Shown here: piece after piece, positions 38,354 to 46,646 of the stretch
How positions within the stretch are numbered: the first letter of the stretch is position 1
Layout of the letters: every line of letters starts with the position of its first letter
Origin: Acinetobacter dispersus
GTDB lineage: Bacteria; Pseudomonadota; Gammaproteobacteria; Pseudomonadales; Moraxellaceae
Reading direction: 5' to 3'
NCBI RefSeq assembly: GCF_009884975.1
Contig: NZ_CP041970.1
Coordinates: forward strand, 1,054,001-1,118,000
DNA length: 64,000 bases
Notes under the pieces: model-generated
What the model was told of the DNA's origin: nothing
The model's database searches: none
What the model saw: the letters and a program-made list of their open reading frames with translations, nothing else
Program-made: the position numbers and the translations under genes

Positions 38354-39385
38354 ATGTTTTTAAAGAAAATTTTAGGTATTTGTATTTTAACTAGCATGTT
38401 CGCAATCAGCGGCTGTCAAAAAAACGAGCAACATTCTAAAGAAAAAGTTGAAGATGTCAGTCAATCTGTTTTAAAACTGGATGTGGCACAGATGATGACG
38501 CATTTACATGCATTTGAACAAATTGCCAAACAGCATGGTGGCAATCGTGCTGTGGGTACGCAAGGCGGTTTGGCAAGTGCAAATTATATTTTAGATCAAG
38601 CCAAGAAAGCAGGTTTTAGTACAGAGCTTCAAACTTTTGAAAATCGGGAAAAGACCAAAGGCAAGAATATTATTGTGGAGATTCCCGGAGAATCAGCACA
38701 AAGCATAATTTTGCTGGGAGCACATTATGATTCAGTCAAAATGGGACCTGGCATCAATGATAATGCTTCAGGTGTGGCCTTGTTGCTCGACTTGATGACA
38801 CAATTATCGAGCCAAAAAGTAAAACCGAAACACACCATTTATCTGGTATTTTGGGATTCGGAAGAAGTAGGGATTGCAGGTTCTCAAGCTTATGTGGAGA
38901 AACTGACTGCTGAACAGTTAAAAGCCATTAAAGCCTATATCAATGTGGATATGGTCGGCACCAAAGATCCTGAAATCCTGATTGCAGATGGTGATAAATC
39001 ATCTCTAGATGAAATGGAAAAAATGTTAAAAGAGCGTGGCATGCAGGAACAGGACTATAAACCACTCCTTGATGGTTTACGTAGTATTCCAAGTCATAGC
39101 GGTGATTTAGCATTAGAGAATACGCTCAAAGCATTTTTTAAAGCAAAAAATCTGGAAATTAAAGAAGATGTTGCAACCCTAACCGCAAGTGATACAGCAC
39201 CGTTCTTAGGTAAAGTTCCAGTGACCTCTGTGATCTTATTTAATGAGCAAATGAAAGGCGATGAGCTTGAGTTCGCACCTTGCTATCACAAAGCATGTGA
39301 CACGATTGAGCAGGTCGATCCAAAGTCAATGCAACTGGCAGGTGATGCTGTGGTTCATTTATTAACATCTTTAGATCAACACTAA
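38354..39385 (+). CDS. M28-family zinc metallopeptidase, lipoprotein
   Basis: Exported peptidase of 343 residues with a lipoprotein signal (ISGC, Cys21), so it is anchored to a membrane facing the periplasm or surface. The M28 zinc ligands are all visible: His in GAHYDS, Asp in NDNASG, Glu-Glu in WDSEEVG, Asp in NVDMVG and His in CYHKACD. Family members are aminopeptidases or glutaminyl cyclases. Stands as a single gene. Confidence 0.88.
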   Translation: MFLKKILGICILTSMFAISGCQKNEQHSKEKVEDVSQSVLKLDVAQMMTHLHAFEQIAKQHGGNRAVGTQGGLASANYILDQAKKAGFSTELQTFENREKTKGKNIIVEIPGESAQSIILLGAHYDSVKMGPGINDNASGVALLLDLMTQLSSQKVKPKHTIYLVFWDSEEVGIAGSQAYVEKLTAEQLKAIKAYINVDMVGTKDPEILIADGDKSSLDEMEKMLKERGMQEQDYKPLLDGLRSIPSHSGDLALENTLKAFFKAKNLEIKEDVATLTASDTAPFLGKVPVTSVILFNEQMKGDELEFAPCYHKACDTIEQVDPKSMQLAGDAVVHLLTSLDQH

Positions 39386-39442
39386 TATCCAACTAAGGGA
39401 TCATCTATATTGGATCAACCGCTGTAGTATTAAGCATTGATA

Positions 39443-39464
39443 AAAATGACAAAATTGTCATTTT
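39443..39464. promoter_or_regulatory. near-perfect CusR box
   Basis: Inverted repeat of AAAATGACAA and TTGTCATTTT separated by two bases. It matches all 20 defined positions of the E. coli CusR box (AAAATGACAA-N2-TTGTCATTTT). It lies about 30 bases before a -10-like TATCTT at 39495 that has no good -35, as expected for an activated promoter, and upstream of a 49-residue exported peptide gene. Confidence 0.85.
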
Positions 39465-39532
39465 CAGGTCATGCTGCTGTTGGGCTACCTGTTCTATCTT
39501 ATAGAGAGTTAAGAGAGAACAGGTAAATACAA

Positions 39533-39682
39533 ATGAAAGCATTGGTTAAACTCATCCTGATCGTATCATTTGCATCAACAGCAAGTCTAAGCTACGCAGA
39601 TGGTGGATTAATGTTCCTAGAGAAAAATAAGGAACGTAATACTGTTATACAAGGCAATGATGGTCAGAATCCATCAAAGTAA
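39533..39682 (+). CDS. 49-residue exported peptide, CusR-box controlled
   Basis: Too short for routine gene calling. Encodes 49 residues with a clear signal peptide (Lys-containing start, hydrophobic core LVKLILIVSFAST, cleavage likely after SLSYA), leaving about 27 residues that begin DGGLMFLEKNKER. The mature part has no Cys or His, one Met after position 1 of the core, and is polar. Ribosome site GAACAGG precedes the ATG. The CusR box upstream and a hairpin downstream make it a self-contained unit divergent in role from, but adjacent to, cusRS. I do not recognise the family. Confidence 0.7.
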   Translation: MKALVKLILIVSFASTASLSYADGGLMFLEKNKERNTVIQGNDGQNPSK

Positions 39683-39699
39683 TACAGAATTTCAATAGT

Positions 39700-39738
39700 A
39701 GGATCATAACGCTTAGGGATGAGCTTTATGATCCTTTA
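39700..39738 (+). terminator. hairpin terminator after the 49-residue peptide gene
   Basis: AGGATCATA and TATGATCCT form a 9-base stem with an 18-base loop, followed by TTTAT. Lies 18 bases after the stop and before the convergent cusS end. Confidence 0.6.
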
Positions 39739-39767
39739 TCGTATTTGGGCTGCTAAATTAGCCACCT

Positions 39768-41147
39768 TTATTTATGGAAAATAATCCGAAAAACGATGTT
39801 TTCACCTTCAATAAATACATCAATTGCCGCATCATGAATTTCGATAATCGATTTGGTAATGGCTAACCCTAAACCTGTACCATCTTCAGCCTTGTGTCGC
39901 GATGAGTCCAGACGATAGAAGCGGTCAAAGAAACGTGAAAGTTGTAAAGATGTGAGCGTCTGCATTTCAGCGGGCACTTTATTTTTAATCAGAATCACAG
40001 AGTTTTGAGCATCTTCACTTAACTGGATTTGCAAAACAGAATCAGCTTCGCCATATTTAATTGCATTAGAGATCAAATTATTAAAGGCACGACGGATCAT
40101 TGCAGGTTCAGCTTCAATATGTGCCTGACCTAATTGCTCTAAATGAATATTCTTATCTGAAGCAAATGCTTCAAAATATTCAAATAGGATCTTCATTTCT
40201 TGCGCTAAATCAATATTCTTTTTACTTTTTAGCGCCAGATTATGATCCGATTTTGCTAGAAACAGCATATCTGAAATCATTTTTGCTAAGTGTTCGTATT
40301 CTTCCAAATTTGAAAAGAGTACATCTTGATATTGCTCAATCGTTCTTGGTTTAGTTAAGGAAACTTGGGTTTGCATCATTAAATTATTGATCGGTGTTCT
40401 GATCTCATGGGCTAAATCGCTTGAGAATGCAGAAAGTTTATCTACCGAAATTTCTAAGCGATCCAGCATGTCATTGAATGCTGTAGCTAATGGTGCAAGT
40501 TCAATCGGGATATTTTTCAGATCTAGACGATTGGACAGATTATTTGCAGATATATTTTCTGAAAGTCTTGCCATGTTCCGAATCGGACCTAAACCTTGCC
40601 AAGTGGCTAACCAGCCTAAAAACATCAGACCAATCACACCTAGAAGACCAATAATCAGTAGTTGCTGTTTAAAAGAATGTAGGAAGTAGAAATTATCGGT
40701 GACTTCAATTGCAGCAATGATTTGCATGTTCTGATTGGTTTCGCCATAGCGAAGAACCTTATTCACCATGATGCCTTGATAGCTTTGATTGTTATTTTTC
40801 CAATTAATCCATTGCCCATTTTTAGTTTGAATTAATTGGCTGAGATCGGTGTGATTATTCTTTTTATTATAAATGGTTTGACCATTGGCCAGTTTGATCT
40901 GAATCACCAGATTATCATGCCCAATCAAGGCCTCATCTAATCCATCTTTAAAATTACTTGGTTTCTGTTGGAATAGGTTTTCGATCAGCTGAATTTTACC
41001 TTCAATTTCTTTTTGATTTTGTTGATAAAAATAATTGACCACATGCTGATTGACGAATATTCCCATAACGATCAAGATCAGAATCGTAAATAAGGTGGAA
41101 ATAAAACTGATTCGAAAGCCGATTGAACGAAATAATTTAGTTCTCAT
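39768..41147 (-). CDS. cusS: CusS-like heavy-metal sensor histidine kinase
   Basis: Inner-membrane kinase of 459 residues: helix 1 (about 13-33), periplasmic domain (about 34-160), helix 2 (162-184), HAMP, phosphoacceptor His247 in [10 protein letters not shown], and ATPase with N box [10 protein letters not shown] and G box GTGLGLAI. It overlaps the regulator gene by 11 bases. Together with the CusR box nearby this supports copper/silver sensing. CopS or CzcS-type specificity cannot be excluded. Confidence 0.87.
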   Translation of the reverse strand: MRTKLFRSIGFRISFISTLFTILILIVMGIFVNQHVVNYFYQQNQKEIEGKIQLIENLFQQKPSNFKDGLDEALIGHDNLVIQIKLANGQTIYNKKNNHTDLSQLIQTKNGQWINWKNNNQSYQGIMVNKVLRYGETNQNMQIIAAIEVTDNFYFLHSFKQQLLIIGLLGVIGLMFLGWLATWQGLGPIRNMARLSENISANNLSNRLDLKNIPIELAPLATAFNDMLDRLEISVDKLSAFSSDLAHEIRTPINNLMMQTQVSLTKPRTIEQYQDVLFSNLEEYEHLAKMISDMLFLAKSDHNLALKSKKNIDLAQEMKILFEYFEAFASDKNIHLEQLGQAHIEAEPAMIRRAFNNLISNAIKYGEADSVLQIQLSEDAQNSVILIKNKVPAEMQTLTSLQLSRFFDRFYRLDSSRHKAEDGTGLGLAITKSIIEIHDAAIDVFIEGENIVFRIIFHK

Positions 41148-41820
41148 CTTCGATCTCTAGGACATAGCCCATGCCACGGATGTTTCTAATTAGTTTGGGG
41201 CTAAAATCGGTATCAATTTTATTTCTGAGCCTGCGAATCGCGACTTCGACCACGTTAGTATCACTATCAAAATTAATATCCCAAACCAAAGCAGCGATCA
41301 GTGATTTAGGCAAGACTTCGCCTTGGCGGCGCATGAACAGTTCTAATAATGAAAACTCTTTGGCGGTCAGATCAATGCGTTGTCCAGAACGCACCACACG
41401 GCGTTTAATCAAGTCGAGATGTAGGTCTGCAACGGCATAAAAGGTTTGCTCTTCTTTAATTTGCCCACGTTTTAATAGGGTTTTAATACGTGCAAGTAGT
41501 TCTGCGAAGGCAAAGGGTTTAATCAGGAAATCATCTGCACCGAGTTCTAAGCCTTTGACACGATCTTCGATCTGATCTTTTGCAGTAAGAAACAGCACTG
41601 GGAGGAAGGTGTTTACTTTGCGAATTTCAGTGAGGATTTTCCAGCCATCCAGCTTCGGAAGCATGACATCTAAAATAATCAGGTCATATTGTTCTGTCAC
41701 AGCATGATGCAGACCAGAAATGCCATCTTGACTCCAATCTGTCACATAGCCTGCTTCAGTTAAGCCTTTTTGGAGATAATCACCTGTTTTTTGTTCATCT
41801 TCAACAAGAAGTATTCGCAT
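41137..41820 (-). CDS. cusR: CusR-like OmpR-family response regulator
   Basis: A 227-residue regulator with an intact receiver domain (acidic Asp8, acceptor Asp51, Thr80, Lys102 in LIKPF) and a winged-helix output domain (about 125-222). Together with CusS it forms the copper-responsive pair. Two CusR-box-like sites lie nearby: one before the 49-residue peptide gene and one before this gene itself. The degenerate regulator at 12090 is a clear paralogue. Confidence 0.9.
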   Translation of the reverse strand: MRILLVEDEQKTGDYLQKGLTEAGYVTDWSQDGISGLHHAVTEQYDLIILDVMLPKLDGWKILTEIRKVNTFLPVLFLTAKDQIEDRVKGLELGADDFLIKPFAFAELLARIKTLLKRGQIKEEQTFYAVADLHLDLIKRRVVRSGQRIDLTAKEFSLLELFMRRQGEVLPKSLIAALVWDINFDSDTNVVEVAIRRLRNKIDTDFSPKLIRNIRGMGYVLEIEDEN

Positions 41821-41881
41821 GCTTTCATCGAGCCCAAAGTTTTATCGTGTCATTTTAGCGTCAAAGATAATCAGATATTTA

Positions 41882-41903
41882 TAAATGACAAAATTGTAAT
41901 ATT
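41882..41903. promoter_or_regulatory. imperfect CusR box upstream of cusR
   Basis: Matches 17 of 20 defined positions of the CusR box, with an intact ATGACAA left half and a TTGTAAT right half. It lies about 62 bases before the cusR start, suggesting autoregulation. Confidence 0.65.
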
Positions 41904-41950
41904 GCAGTCAGCTTCCTGACTTTATTCACCTTGAAGCCATTTTGACAAAA

Positions 41951-42556
41951 CTACTTCGAAAATTTTCGCTTTATCCAATAATCTAAACTGAAATAACGAC
42001 CACCACCCAATACGATTAAAGCCAATAACATGATCAGATAAGTAACAGCAAACTCAATTCCATTATTTAAAATCACAAATGAGCCACTGGATGTTAGCCA
42101 GTCATAATTACCGTAGTTTTCTAGAATTCCCCGAGCTGCTTCCAGTTTTTCAGCAGAGGCGAGTACTTGTGCATTGGCAAAGGGTGCATTGGGATCGGCT
42201 ATCGCTTGCCAGCCATTTGGCAGATGTACAGTGAAAATGGCGACGAGCATGGTAATGATCAATGGAATACTAATCCACCGTGTCAAAAGACCAAGCGTTA
42301 AAAGCAAAGCCCCAGCAAGTTCCGTCGAGGTTGCCAGTGCTGCCATGATATGCGGAAAGGGTAAACCCAAGCCCCAATCGCTATTGCCAAACCATTCCAC
42401 CGTATCTTGAAAATGCATCAGTTTATTTGTGCCAGCCATCCAAAAGATCGGAACGAGATAACAACGTAAGGCAAGTGCCGCGATGCCATCCCCATGTTTG
42501 AGTGCTGAGCAGATGTTTTGATAGTGCTGAGTAAGAGGATACAAAAAGTTCTTCAT
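41951..42556 (-). CDS. DoxX-family membrane protein (HvfD-like)
   Basis: Inner-membrane protein of 201 residues with about four to five hydrophobic helices and the DoxX core (RCYLVPIFWMAGTNKLMHFQDTVEWFG, ATSTELAGALLLTLGLLTRW). DoxX genes accompany bufferin/HvfABC clusters, where their role is not settled. It is divergent from the precursor gene, and the two promoters share the same ECF-like motif, so it belongs to this system by regulation as well as position. Confidence 0.85.
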   Translation of the reverse strand: MKNFLYPLTQHYQNICSALKHGDGIAALALRCYLVPIFWMAGTNKLMHFQDTVEWFGNSDWGLGLPFPHIMAALATSTELAGALLLTLGLLTRWISIPLIITMLVAIFTVHLPNGWQAIADPNAPFANAQVLASAEKLEAARGILENYGNYDWLTSSGSFVILNNGIEFAVTYLIMLLALIVLGGGRYFSLDYWIKRKFSK

Positions 42557-42588
42557 GATAATTTCACACCGAATAGGATTGAATGATC

Positions 42589-42618
42589 ATTAGTCGGGTG
42601 AGTATTCAATTTCTTACA
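42589..42618 (-). promoter_or_regulatory. ECF-type promoter of doxX
   Basis: On the minus strand TGTAAGAAA, 13 bases, then CGACTAAT. It has the same two elements and identical spacing as the divergent promoter at 42640-42669, which is unlikely by chance in a 160-base gap. Confidence 0.65.
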
Positions 42619-42639
42619 TAAATTTTTTTTTATTTGCAC

Positions 42640-42669
42640 TGTAATAAATCGAGATTTACGCCGTCTAAC
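42640..42669 (+). promoter_or_regulatory. ECF-type promoter of the bufferin operon
   Basis: TGTAATAAA, 13 bases, then CGTCTAAC; the TGTAA and CGTC cores resemble known ECF sigma promoters. The operon encodes its own ECF sigma factor, which is the obvious candidate to read this site. Confidence 0.65.
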
Positions 42670-42719
42670 TTTATGTACCTTTGTACAAACCGAGCATTTA
42701 CCTTAAAAGGAATAGAAAA

Positions 42720-43028
42720 ATGAGCAAACTTAATTCGATGACTTCAGTTGCAGCGTTATTAGCACTCTCTGTTGCTGGCGTAACCCAAGTGACTGTTGCA
42801 GCAACGACAACGACGACAGAGGCCCATGCAAGCAAAGCTGCTGATGGAAAATGTGGTGAAGCGAAATGTGGCGCCAATAAAGCCAAACAACAGCAAAAAT
42901 CTGCTGAAGCTAAATGCGGTGCAGCAAAAAAAGCAGCAGACGCGAAGTGTGGCGCAGCCAAGAAAGCTGCTGATGCAAAATGTGGTGCAGATAAAAAAGT
43001 GGCTGACGGCAAGTGCGGGGCCAAATAA
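42720..43028 (+). CDS. bufferin-like RiPP precursor (HvfA-like, KCG repeats)
   Basis: A 102-residue secreted precursor. Signal peptide about 1-28 (VAALLALSVAGVTQVTVAA), a Thr/Ala linker, then a Lys/Ala-rich core with six Cys at 45, 50, 66, 77, 88 and 99, each in a (D/E)(G/A)KCG context. In HvfA and bufferin-type precursors the EGKCG cysteines are converted by the MNIO enzyme to copper-binding heterocycle/thioamide groups. Here most motifs read AKCG rather than GKCG. The ATG at 42720 follows AAAAGG and gives the signal peptide its proper start. First gene of an operon with the modifying enzymes. Confidence 0.85.
   Translation: MSKLNSMTSVAALLALSVAGVTQVTVAATTTTTEAHASKAADGKCGEAKCGANKAKQQQKSAEAKCGAAKKAADAKCGAAKKAADAKCGADKKVADGKCGAK
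42909..43019 (+). repeat. 33-bp in-frame tandem repeats in the bufferin core
   Basis: Three to four units of 11 codons (pattern AKCGAxKKxAD) place Cys66, Cys77, Cys88 and Cys99 exactly 11 residues apart. The units are similar at the DNA level, so copy number could vary between strains. Confidence 0.75.
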
Positions 43029-43041
43029 TCCCTTCAATCAT

Positions 43042-43078
43042 GGATGATGTCGGTCTAAAGCTTAGGTCGGCATCATTC
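43042..43078 (+). terminator. intercistronic hairpin between precursor and MNIO genes
   Basis: A 10-12 base stem (ATGATGTCGG with CGGCATCAT, two G-U pairs) around a 13-base loop that itself contains CTAAAGCTTAG. No T-run follows. It may be a partial terminator or a 3-prime stabiliser that lets the precursor be made in excess over its enzymes. Confidence 0.6.
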
Positions 43079-43097
43079 TAATCATAGGAGTTTCACC

Positions 43098-43958
43098 ATG
43101 GCTGAATTGGCTGGTGTAGGTCTGGGTTTAAGACGTGAGTTTATTGATGCATTTTTAAATGCAGATACTCATCCAGATTTTATTGAAGTTGCTCCTGAAA
43201 ACTGGATGGGCTTTGGTGGTCGGCATGCCAAGCTACTTGGACATTGTGTTGAGAAAGCACCTTTAATTTGTCATGGATTATCTTTATCCATTGGTGGACC
43301 TCATCCACTCAATATTGAATTTATACATCAGGTTAAAAATTTTCTACAACGCTATCAGGTGCCGATTTACTCAGAACATTTAAGTTATACCCATGATGGA
43401 GGCTATTTATATGATTTATTACCAATCCCGATGACAGAAGCTGCTGTTGATTATGTGGCGGAGCGTATTTTGCGGGTACAGGATATTTTAGGGCAGAGGT
43501 TGGTGATTGAAAATGTCTCTACCTATTTAATGCCCAATGCAGAAATGCGTGAAGCGGAATTTGTACGTGAAGTGCTGCTCAAAGCAGACTGTGAATTGCT
43601 GCTTGATGTAAATAATGTCTATGTAAATAGCATTAATCATGGCAGTGATGCTTATGCTTTTATTGATGCGATGCCCAAAGATCGGATTCGTTACTTACAT
43701 GTGGCAGGTCATGAGCAAGTTGAAAAAAATCTATTGATCGATACACATGGCGCAGCAATCAGTGATCCTGTTTGGCAACTCCTTCAATATACCTATCAAG
43801 TTTGTGGGGTTAAGCCGACTTTACTGGAACGTGACTTTAATATTCCATCTTGGCAACAGTTACAAAATGAATTGACCAGTATTAAAAAAATGCAACAGGA
43901 GGGTCGTGATGAAAGCAAAACAAATATCCTTTCATACCACGCAGCGACAGTTCTGTGA
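43098..43958 (+). CDS. MNIO-family (DUF692) peptide-modifying iron oxygenase, HvfB-like
   Basis: Multinuclear non-heme iron enzyme of 286 residues with a TIM-barrel fold, related to MbnB and HvfB, which oxidise Cys residues of precursor peptides. Conserved metal-site segments are visible: His59 in CHGLSLSIGG, EHLSY, IENVS, LDVNNVYVNSINHG, HVAGHE, DTHGAAI and ERDFNIP. Ribosome site TAGGAG. The last 50 bases overlap the partner gene, so the two are made together. Acts in the cytoplasm on the precursor before export. Confidence 0.92.
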   Translation: MAELAGVGLGLRREFIDAFLNADTHPDFIEVAPENWMGFGGRHAKLLGHCVEKAPLICHGLSLSIGGPHPLNIEFIHQVKNFLQRYQVPIYSEHLSYTHDGGYLYDLLPIPMTEAAVDYVAERILRVQDILGQRLVIENVSTYLMPNAEMREAEFVREVLLKADCELLLDVNNVYVNSINHGSDAYAFIDAMPKDRIRYLHVAGHEQVEKNLLIDTHGAAISDPVWQLLQYTYQVCGVKPTLLERDFNIPSWQQLQNELTSIKKMQQEGRDESKTNILSYHAATVL

Positions 43959-44667
43959 CTGGATTCGTGATCCTGAATTAGAGCTACCACAAAACTTTGC
44001 AGCGCACCGTATGCAGGTCTATCGTGATTTGTTGTTTAATAATGTCTGTTCATTTATCAACTTGGTCTTTCCTGTAGCGCGTAGCATCTTACCTGAACAG
44101 CAGTGGCAGCAATTATTGGCAGAATTTTTTCAAAAATCACAGTGTCAGTCGCCGTTATATAACGATATCTCGCTGCAATTTCGGGAACATCTCACGGAAC
44201 AACAACATCCACTATTGCAGCAATATCCTTGGTTGGCAGAGCTATTGCAGTATGAATGGTTAGAACTTTATTTGGACACAGTCGAAATAGAAAGTCCTAC
44301 TCCGACAGAAGATAAAAATTGGCAATTGATCACCCAAGTTTGGATATTGGCCTATCAATATCCCGTTTATAACTGGACAACGACAATGAGGCTTGAACAG
44401 GTAGAACCTGCGCCAAGTGCTATTATGGCATGGCGAGATGATCTAGATCAGGTCTGTGTTGAACCTTTGTCACCTTTATTCGCCATGTTGCTTGAACAAC
44501 TGAACCAAGCGAAGTTAACCGAGTCAGATCTTTATCAACTGATCAAGACTGTGCTTCCTGAGTTTTATGAACAGGAAATTCAACAACAAATCTATGCGTT
44601 AAAAGCGTTATTAACTCGGTTAAGATTAATTCATATTCCTCATAATAATGATGAGATACAGGGATGA
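43909..44667 (+). CDS. DUF2063 putative DNA-binding/partner protein, HvfC-like
   Basis: A 252-residue protein of the HvfC/DUF2063 family, which partners the MNIO enzyme and is thought to recognise the precursor. N-terminal domain (about 5-100) has QFCDWIRDPELELPQNFAAHRMQVYRDLLFNN, the family signature. ATG 43909 is 5 bases from AGGAGG; the GTG at 43906 is too close. Overlaps both neighbours. Confidence 0.87.
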   Translation: MKAKQISFHTTQRQFCDWIRDPELELPQNFAAHRMQVYRDLLFNNVCSFINLVFPVARSILPEQQWQQLLAEFFQKSQCQSPLYNDISLQFREHLTEQQHPLLQQYPWLAELLQYEWLELYLDTVEIESPTPTEDKNWQLITQVWILAYQYPVYNWTTTMRLEQVEPAPSAIMAWRDDLDQVCVEPLSPLFAMLLEQLNQAKLTESDLYQLIKTVLPEFYEQEIQQQIYALKALLTRLRLIHIPHNNDEIQG

Positions 44668-45284
44668 GTTCAGCTTCAGCAAAAAATCACGATGATCTAT
44701 TCAATCAATTGCACAATCCTGCTTTTTTGCAAGATTTAAGACAACAGATGCTGAAATTTGCAATTTTACAACTGTCTTCAATACAGCAAGCTGAAGATGT
44801 GGTTCAGGAAGCACTGACCAGCGCGTTTCAACATCTGGACTCATTTAGCGGACGGGCGGCTTTTAAAACCTGGGTGTTTGCAATTTTAAAAAATAAGATT
44901 ATTGATTTGATTCGGCAGAAATCTCGTTTAGTCAGCATGAGTGAATTGTTTAAGGATGAAGAAAGTGAGCTGAGTATAGATGAGCTATTTGATGCTTCTG
45001 GACATTGGCATAAATATGAAGCACCACAAGCATGGCAAAGCCCTGAAGAAATGATGGAGCAGCAAGATTTCTGGATTATTTTTGATGCTTGTCTTAATCA
45101 TTTACCTGCCAAATATGCACAGGTATTTATGCTACGTGAGGTGATCGAACTGAGTTCCAATGAAATTTGTGAGAAGCTGGAACTGACGGTTTCACATTTT
45201 AATGTACTAATGTATCGCAGCCGCACCCGACTACGTGAATGCTTAGAAAATAAATGGTTATTGCAGGAGGATTGCTCATGTTGA
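44664..45284 (+). CDS. ECF sigma factor
   Basis: RNA polymerase sigma factor of 206 residues with region 2 (QQAEDVVQEALTSAFQHLDSF then FKTWVFAILKNKIIDLIRQK) and region 4 (LPAKYAQVFMLREVIELSSNEICEKLELTVSHFNVLMYRSRTRLRECL). Starts in an ATGA overlap with the HvfC gene, and the anti-sigma-like gene overlaps its end by 7 bases. Likely reads the paired TGTAA-N-CGWCTAA promoters at 42.6 kb, and perhaps sites outside the window. Confidence 0.9.
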   Translation: MSSASAKNHDDLFNQLHNPAFLQDLRQQMLKFAILQLSSIQQAEDVVQEALTSAFQHLDSFSGRAAFKTWVFAILKNKIIDLIRQKSRLVSMSELFKDEESELSIDELFDASGHWHKYEAPQAWQSPEEMMEQQDFWIIFDACLNHLPAKYAQVFMLREVIELSSNEICEKLELTVSHFNVLMYRSRTRLRECLENKWLLQEDCSC

Positions 45285-45457
45285 CATGCCGCCAAGCCAC
45301 CCAATTATTATCCGAGAAACAGGATAGAGCATTGCTGTTACGAGAGCAGAGTAATCTGCAATTGCACTTATTTGCTTGTCGTTCTTGCCGTCGTTATGGC
45401 AAACACATGAAAACTTTAAGTGTGTTATCAAAACAATTTAAAAATGTTGATCATTAA
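45278..45457 (+). CDS. zinc-finger (zf-HC2) anti-sigma-like protein
   Basis: A 59-residue protein with the HxxxCxxC metal motif (HLFACRSCRRY) and an earlier Cys near the start (MLTCRQATQLL) as in zf-HC2 anti-sigma factors such as ChrR-type N-domains. Ribosome site AGGAGG at 7 bases decides the ATG at 45278. No membrane segment. Probably binds and inhibits the ECF factor encoded immediately upstream; metal or redox state could release it. Confidence 0.83.
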   Translation: MLTCRQATQLLSEKQDRALLLREQSNLQLHLFACRSCRRYGKHMKTLSVLSKQFKNVDH

Positions 45458-45656
45458 GCTTTTAAACTACTCAGTTTAGGCTATATTAATATGCTCTAGG
45501 GGATATAAGAGATTAATTTCTAAAATAATATTTTTTAAGTTTTTTGCACAAAGATAAAGAATAAGCGCTAGGCCTGAATGCTATGGGCTTCACATAAATT
45601 TCATATCGAATTGACTAAGATTATAAGCATAAGAAGAGATGGGTTAGGAACAATCA

Positions 45657-46646
45657 ATGTTAAAGTTTTTTCTGGGATGGATAGACAGTTGGTCAATTAC
45701 ACATTCTTCTGAATTAACAGAATTCGAAGCGTCTAAAACCAGCAAAGATACTCAGATCCAATGGTTGCGAATTATTCCGTTTATTTTATTGCATATTGCT
45801 TGCTTAGCTGTGTTTTGGGTGGGCGTTTCATGGTTCGCTGTCTGGTTTATGATTCTCTTCTATATGATTCGAATGTTTGCAATTACAGCATTCTTTCATC
45901 GTTATTTATCACATAAAACATTTCAAACATCACGCTCAGTACAGTTTATTTTTCTTCTGATTGGGACCATGAGCGCACAACGTGGTCCACTCTGGTGGGC
46001 GGCACATCATCGTTATCACCATCGTTTCACCGACACTGAACATGACCCACATTCATCGACACATGGGTTTTGGTATAGCCATGTTGGATGGTTCTTGAAT
46101 CAGCAGAACTTTTCCACTCGCAAAGAAATTATTAAAGATTGGCTAAAATTCCCTGAGATTGTTTGGTTAGACCGTTTTAGTTTTGTCATTGTTTTAATAA
46201 CCGCTTCTGCGATTTATTTGTTGGGCGACTGGCTCGCAGTTGCTTATCCCAATTTAGGTACATCGGGACCGCAATTGCTGGTTTGGGGTTTTGTGGTTTC
46301 AACGGTGTTATTGATCCATGCGACTTTATGTATTAATTCGCTCGCTCATCTTTATGGACGTAGGGATTTTGATACCAAGGACAATAGTCGTAATAATCTG
46401 TTTTTGTCGATCATCACTTTAGGTGAAGGTTGGCATAACAACCATCATTATTATGCAGGGAGTACACGGCAAGGTTTTTTCTGGTGGCAAATTGATGTCA
46501 CTTATTATGTTCTGAAAGCGATGTCTTTTTGTGGACTCATATGGGCAATCAAGCCTGTGCCTCAACGGATATATGATGCGCATAAAATCCATCTAGACAG
46601 TTTGAAAAATAAGATAGAAAAGAACAGTGACGGGGGTGTTTTATGA
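45657..46646 (+). CDS. acyl-CoA/phospholipid delta-9-type fatty acid desaturase
   Basis: Inner-membrane di-iron desaturase of 329 residues with the three histidine boxes HRYLSH (81-86), HHRYHH (117-122) and HNNHH near 262, and four hydrophobic spans. Introduces a double bond into a fatty acyl chain. First gene of a lipid-modification cluster; the next gene overlaps it by four bases. Substrate and position are inferred from family. Confidence 0.88.
   Translation: MLKFFLGWIDSWSITHSSELTEFEASKTSKDTQIQWLRIIPFILLHIACLAVFWVGVSWFAVWFMILFYMIRMFAITAFFHRYLSHKTFQTSRSVQFIFLLIGTMSAQRGPLWWAAHHRYHHRFTDTEHDPHSSTHGFWYSHVGWFLNQQNFSTRKEIIKDWLKFPEIVWLDRFSFVIVLITASAIYLLGDWLAVAYPNLGTSGPQLLVWGFVVSTVLLIHATLCINSLAHLYGRRDFDTKDNSRNNLFLSIITLGEGWHNNHHYYAGSTRQGFFWWQIDVTYYVLKAMSFCGLIWAIKPVPQRIYDAHKIHLDSLKNKIEKNSDGGVL

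Noticed and set aside
42698..43037. Long open frames antisense to the bufferin precursor
   Set aside because: They are the shadow of the repetitive Lys/Ala/Cys codons on the plus strand, with no ribosome site or start context, and their proteins are low-complexity.
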